From positions 32,020-96,019 of the forward strand of contig CAKTLJ010000005.1 in NCBI GenBank assembly GCA_934572535.1: a DNA stretch of 64,000 bases, read 5' to 3'. Position 1 is the first letter of the stretch; each line of letters begins with the position of its first letter. The notes under the pieces were generated by a model. It saw only the letters and a program-made list of their open reading frames with translations. It ran no database searches and was not told where the DNA came from. The translations under genes and the position numbers were made by a program. The DNA is from an uncultured Eubacteriales bacterium. Lineage in GTDB: Bacteria > Bacillota > Clostridia > Oscillospirales > Oscillospiraceae. Shown in pieces: positions 61,682 to 64,000 of the stretch.

Positions 61682-61960
61682 CACCCTTCGTCAAAATCCT
61701 CCCCTAAAAATGCGCATACTACGCCCACGGAAAGGTTACTCCATTGTACGAGATGGTCTGCATCAAAAGTGCACCAAAAAGCCCCTCTTTTTGCGATTTT
61801 CCGCCCCGTTCCGCCCAACCTCTTTTCTTTCCGTGAAACCTGGCGGAGCTGGGGTCCGAAATTGCGCCCTCTTCCGCCCAACTTCCCCAAAAATCCAGTG
61901 GCGCGGGGGCGGAAATGGTGGTATACTATTCCTTGATTTTGGAAGCGAGGAGGACTGGAC

Positions 61961-62734
61961 ATGGACAAGCGGGAGGCGCCCATCGGCGTGTTTGACTCCG
62001 GCCTGGGGGGCGTCAGTGTGCTGCGGGCCTGCGCGGCGCTGCTGCCCCAGGAGGACTTCCTCTTTTTCGGCGACTCGGCCAACGCGCCCTACGGGGAGAA
62101 GCCCCTGGACCAGGTCCGGGCCTTGACCCTCCGGGCGGCGGCGGGGCTGGTGGCGCGCGGGGCGAAGGCCATCGTGGTGGCCTGCAACACCGCCACGAGC
62201 GCGGCCATCACGCGCCTGCGGGAGAAATACCCGGACACGCCGGTGATCGGCATCGAACCGGCGGTGAAGCCCGCCGCCCAGGCGGACAACAGCTCCTCGG
62301 TGCTCGTCATGGCCACGCCGCTGACCATCCGGGAGGACAAGTACCAAAGGCTGGCCGCCGCCTTCTGCGACCAGGCCAACGTGATCTCCCTGCCCTGCAA
62401 GGGGCTGGCGGAGCTGGTGGAGCAGGGCTGCTTCGACGGGCCGGAGCTGGACCGCTACCTCCAGGCCCTCTTTCTCCCCTTCCGCCATTGCAGCGTGGAG
62501 TATATCGTCCTGGGCTGCACCCACTACCCCTTCGTGCGCGCAGCCATCCGCAGGAATTTCGGCCGTCCCGTGGCCATCATCGACGGCAGCGACGGCACCG
62601 CGCGGCAGCTCAAGCGCCAGCTGGCGGCCAGGGGCCTGCTGCGGCCCGGGACCGCCCCCGGCAAGGTCACCTTCCTGAACAGCGACCCCGAAAAGATCCC
62701 CCTGAGCCAAGCCCTGTTTCACATGGAGTATTAA
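61961..62734 (+). CDS. murI: Glutamate racemase
   Basis: 257 residues. Supplies D-glutamate for peptidoglycan. Catalytic cysteines in VVACNTATSAA and LGCTHYPFV, N-terminal PIGVFDSGLGGVSVL, FGDSANAPYGEKP. ATG 61961 with GAGGAGG 7 nt upstream. The 279-bp region before it holds two copies of TTCCGCCCAAC and a TATACT element, but no clear promoter. Confidence 0.96.
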   Translation: MDKREAPIGVFDSGLGGVSVLRACAALLPQEDFLFFGDSANAPYGEKPLDQVRALTLRAAAGLVARGAKAIVVACNTATSAAITRLREKYPDTPVIGIEPAVKPAAQADNSSSVLVMATPLTIREDKYQRLAAAFCDQANVISLPCKGLAELVEQGCFDGPELDRYLQALFLPFRHCSVEYIVLGCTHYPFVRAAIRRNFGRPVAIIDGSDGTARQLKRQLAARGLLRPGTAPGKVTFLNSDPEKIPLSQALFHMEY

Positions 62735-62762
62735 AAAAGTGCGCCGACGGCGCACTTTTTTA
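62732..62762 (+). terminator. Bidirectional terminator after murI
   Basis: AAAAAAGTGCGCC-GAC-GGCGCACTTTTTT overlaps the murI stop and reaches the stop of the convergent zinc-ribbon gene. Confidence 0.92.
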
Positions 62763-63866
62763 CGTTCTCTCCCGGCTGTTGCGGTGGGTCTGGCGGGTCC
62801 GCCCGGCGCAGATGGGGCAGCCGCTGCGCTGGGCCCCGGTGCGGGAGTAAATTTTGGCCCGCCACGTGTGCTCCTGGTCGCAGCGCCACCAGACCCGCTT
62901 GCCGCTGCCGACCGTGACCATGTCCGGGGTCAGGGTCCCGTTGAGGTCCTGCGCCCATTGGGCGGCCAGCTGCGGCTCCAGGGTGGCCAGGTCGTTGAAG
63001 CCCGGCAGGACCTTCCTGCCCGCGCAGACGGGACAGCCGGTGCTGCCCTGGGCCCGGCGGCCGACAGGGGCCCGCCATTCGTGGCCCAGGGCGCAGACCC
63101 ACCAGACGCTGCGGTTGCTGTTTTCGGAAATGCGCGCCGGGGTCAGGGGCAGGTTTTTGGTGGGGTGCCATTGGGCGGCCAGGTCGGGGCGGCGGGTGGC
63201 CAGATCGTTCTCCCCGGGCAGGACCTGCTTGCCGTCGCACACGGGACAGCCGGTGCCGCCGGAGGTCCGGGCGGAAACGGCGGCCTGCCAGCGATGGCCC
63301 TTGGCGCAGCGCCACCAGACCTTGCGGTGGGTCCCGGGCAGGACCTGGTCCGGGGTGAGCGCCCCGTTTTTCTCCCGGTCCCACTGGGCAGCCAGCGCGG
63401 GGAATTGGGCGGCCAGGTCGTTCTCGCCCGGCTGGACCCTTCGGCTGGCGCAGATCGGGCAGCCCGCCCCGGCCACGCGGGACTTGACCAGGGCCTCCCA
63501 CTGGTGCCCCTGGCCGCAGACCCACCAGACCTTGCGGTGGGTCCCGGGCAGGACCTGGTCCGGGGTGAGGGCGCCGTTCTTCTCGGGGTGCCACTGGGCG
63601 GCCAGGTCCGGGCAGCGGCTGGCCAGGTCGTTGAAGCCGGGCAGGACCTGCTTGCCCGCGCAGACGGGACAGCCGTTGTTCGGAACGGCGCGGCTCTGGA
63701 CGGACGCCTGCCAGCGGTGGCCTTGGTCGCAGATCCACCAGACCTGCTTCCGGCTGCCGTGGGAGATGGTCTTGGGGGCGTCGGGCAGGTTGGCCGCCGT
63801 GTCCCACTGGATGAGCAGCTCCGCTTTTCCGTTTTCCAGGCAAAAATCATAGAATGTCTTTTTCAT
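62760..63866 (-). CDS. Five-repeat treble-clef zinc-ribbon protein
   Basis: 368 residues made almost entirely of five units of about 70 residues. Each carries WW-x-C-x2-GH-x-W (unit 5 has EH) and GCPxC, a treble-clef zinc-binding pattern (DUF4379-like zinc-ribbon), plus an NDLA..LAAQW linker with conserved Trp. Units 2-3 boundaries share 48 identical bases at 63312-63359 and 63522-63569, exactly 210 bp apart. Such domains are often fused to nucleases; none is present here. Function unknown. No clear ribosome binding site before ATG 63866. Confidence 0.82.
   Translation of the reverse strand: MKKTFYDFCLENGKAELLIQWDTAANLPDAPKTISHGSRKQVWWICDQGHRWQASVQSRAVPNNGCPVCAGKQVLPGFNDLASRCPDLAAQWHPEKNGALTPDQVLPGTHRKVWWVCGQGHQWEALVKSRVAGAGCPICASRRVQPGENDLAAQFPALAAQWDREKNGALTPDQVLPGTHRKVWWRCAKGHRWQAAVSARTSGGTGCPVCDGKQVLPGENDLATRRPDLAAQWHPTKNLPLTPARISENSNRSVWWVCALGHEWRAPVGRRAQGSTGCPVCAGRKVLPGFNDLATLEPQLAAQWAQDLNGTLTPDMVTVGSGKRVWWRCDQEHTWRAKIYSRTGAQRSGCPICAGRTRQTHRNSRERT
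63312..63359 (-). repeat. 48-bp identical repeat within the zinc-ribbon gene (copy A)
   Basis: Identical over 48 bases to 63522-63569. The spacing of 210 bp equals one 70-residue protein repeat. Confidence 0.85.
63522..63569 (-). repeat. 48-bp identical repeat within the zinc-ribbon gene (copy B)
   Basis: Partner of 63312-63359. Synonymous positions are also identical, pointing to recent duplication or gene conversion. Confidence 0.85.
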
Positions 63867-63877
63867 AGCAGGAAGGG

Positions 63878-63904
63878 AAGAAGGGGGCGCGAGGCCCCCT
63901 TCTT
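63878..63904 (-). terminator. Hairpin between the edge gene and the zinc-ribbon gene
   Basis: GAAGGGGG / CCCCCTTC with a GC-rich loop, 20 nt after the stop of the gene at the window edge. No strong T run on the minus strand. Confidence 0.5.
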
Positions 63905-63923
63905 TTGGGTAGTGGATGAATGC

Positions 63924-64000
63924 TTACTTGCCCACGTTTCCGCCGGTGGCGGAGTTGGCGTCGGACCACTCCTTCTCGAAGGCCGCCCAATCGCGGGTCT
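63924..64000 (-). CDS. C-terminal end of an unidentified protein
   Basis: The last 25 residues before a TAA at 63926-63924 read RDWAAFEKEWSDANSATGG and end in NVGK; the rest is beyond the window. The amphipathic, polar end gives no family. The GC-rich coding look and the hairpin downstream support a real gene. Confidence 0.45.
   Translation of the reverse strand, partial: TRDWAAFEKEWSDANSATGGNVGK

Noticed and set aside
62760-63866. CRISPR-like array suggested by regular 210-bp repeats
   Set aside because: The repeats are coding units of a zinc-ribbon protein, far longer than CRISPR spacing, with an intact frame.

Overview
The window is a GC-rich (by eye about 60%) chromosomal segment of an anaerobic, Gram-positive, probably spore-forming bacterium of the class Clostridia. 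The best fit is the Oscillospiraceae/Flavonifractor-Lawsonibacter type of gut anaerobe, an inference from gene content and not from a database match. Supporting evidence: two [FeFe]-hydrogenase clusters, reverse-type rubrerythrin, a T-box leader on alaS, a GerMN lipoprotein, RNase M5, clostridial PhoP boxes, a Rex-type operator and a selenium-dependent molybdenum hydroxylase accessory cluster. I found no prophage, insertion sequence, CRISPR array or rRNA.

Layout. 1-1.85 kb: end of a Se/Mo hydroxylase accessory cluster (yqeC-yqeB-mocA-like), then tRNA-Thr(CGU) on the minus strand. 2.1-6.9 kb: minus-strand operon polA-rimI-GNAT-tsaD. 7.1-8.2 kb: DUF4234/SHOCT membrane protein. 8.3-14.2 kb: hydrogenase cluster 1 (NuoE-like, NuoF-GltD fusion, HydA1) behind a strong promoter whose start point lies in a Rex-type operator. 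14.3-20.3 kb: acyltransferase, rubrerythrin, then the XRE-comEC-holA-rnmV operon, with comEC frameshifted. 20.4-24.1 kb: T-box-controlled alaS-cupin-HIT. 24.2-27.1 kb: RluA-type pseudouridine synthase, EamA transporter, O-acetylhomoserine sulfhydrylase. 27.2-31.0 kb: hydrogenase cluster 2, a GltD-type flavoprotein with only the iron-sulfur remnant of NuoF, plus HydA2. 31.1-34.1 kb: ComEA, response regulator, histidine kinase and GerMN lipoprotein. 34.2-36.2 kb: D,D-carboxypeptidase with a long charged tail. 36.3-40.5 kb: tandem sirtuins, fumarase, malic enzyme. 40.5-46 kb: MBOAT/SGNH pair, GNAT, divergent MerR regulator and MATE exporter. 46-55.4 kb: phosphate regulon (Na/Pi transporter, phoU, pstBACS, HD protein, phoR, phoP). 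55.4-61.7 kb: SARP-like regulator and a five-gene extracellular acyl-transfer cluster (MBOAT, DHHW, DUF4358 lipoprotein, GDSL lipoprotein, SLH-GDSL protein). 61.9-64 kb: glutamate racemase, a five-repeat zinc-ribbon protein and the end of an unidentified gene.

How the genes work together. Both hydrogenase clusters couple a modular HydA to a GltD-type FAD/NAD(P) module. Cluster 1 also keeps the FMN/NADH (NuoF) and NuoE modules expected for flavin-based electron bifurcation, while cluster 2 has lost them. A near-identical 18-bp motif lies upstream of both promoters, offset by about one helical turn. The phosphate region forms one regulon: pstS, the Na/Pi transporter and phoP each carry four hexamers at 11-bp steps followed by 10 nt and the same -10 box. 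Two separate MBOAT/SGNH sets point to investment in acylating cell-surface polymers.

Most plausible under-described systems: (1) the GltD-linked hydrogenase pair with its shared regulatory motif; (2) the MBOAT-DHHW-DUF4358-GDSL-SLH surface acylation cluster; (3) the tandem sirtuins, one with degenerate NAD-pocket motifs; (4) the carboxypeptidase with a roughly 240-residue charged, probably cytoplasmic tail. All product names rest on motifs read from the sequence and on general family knowledge; no searches were run.
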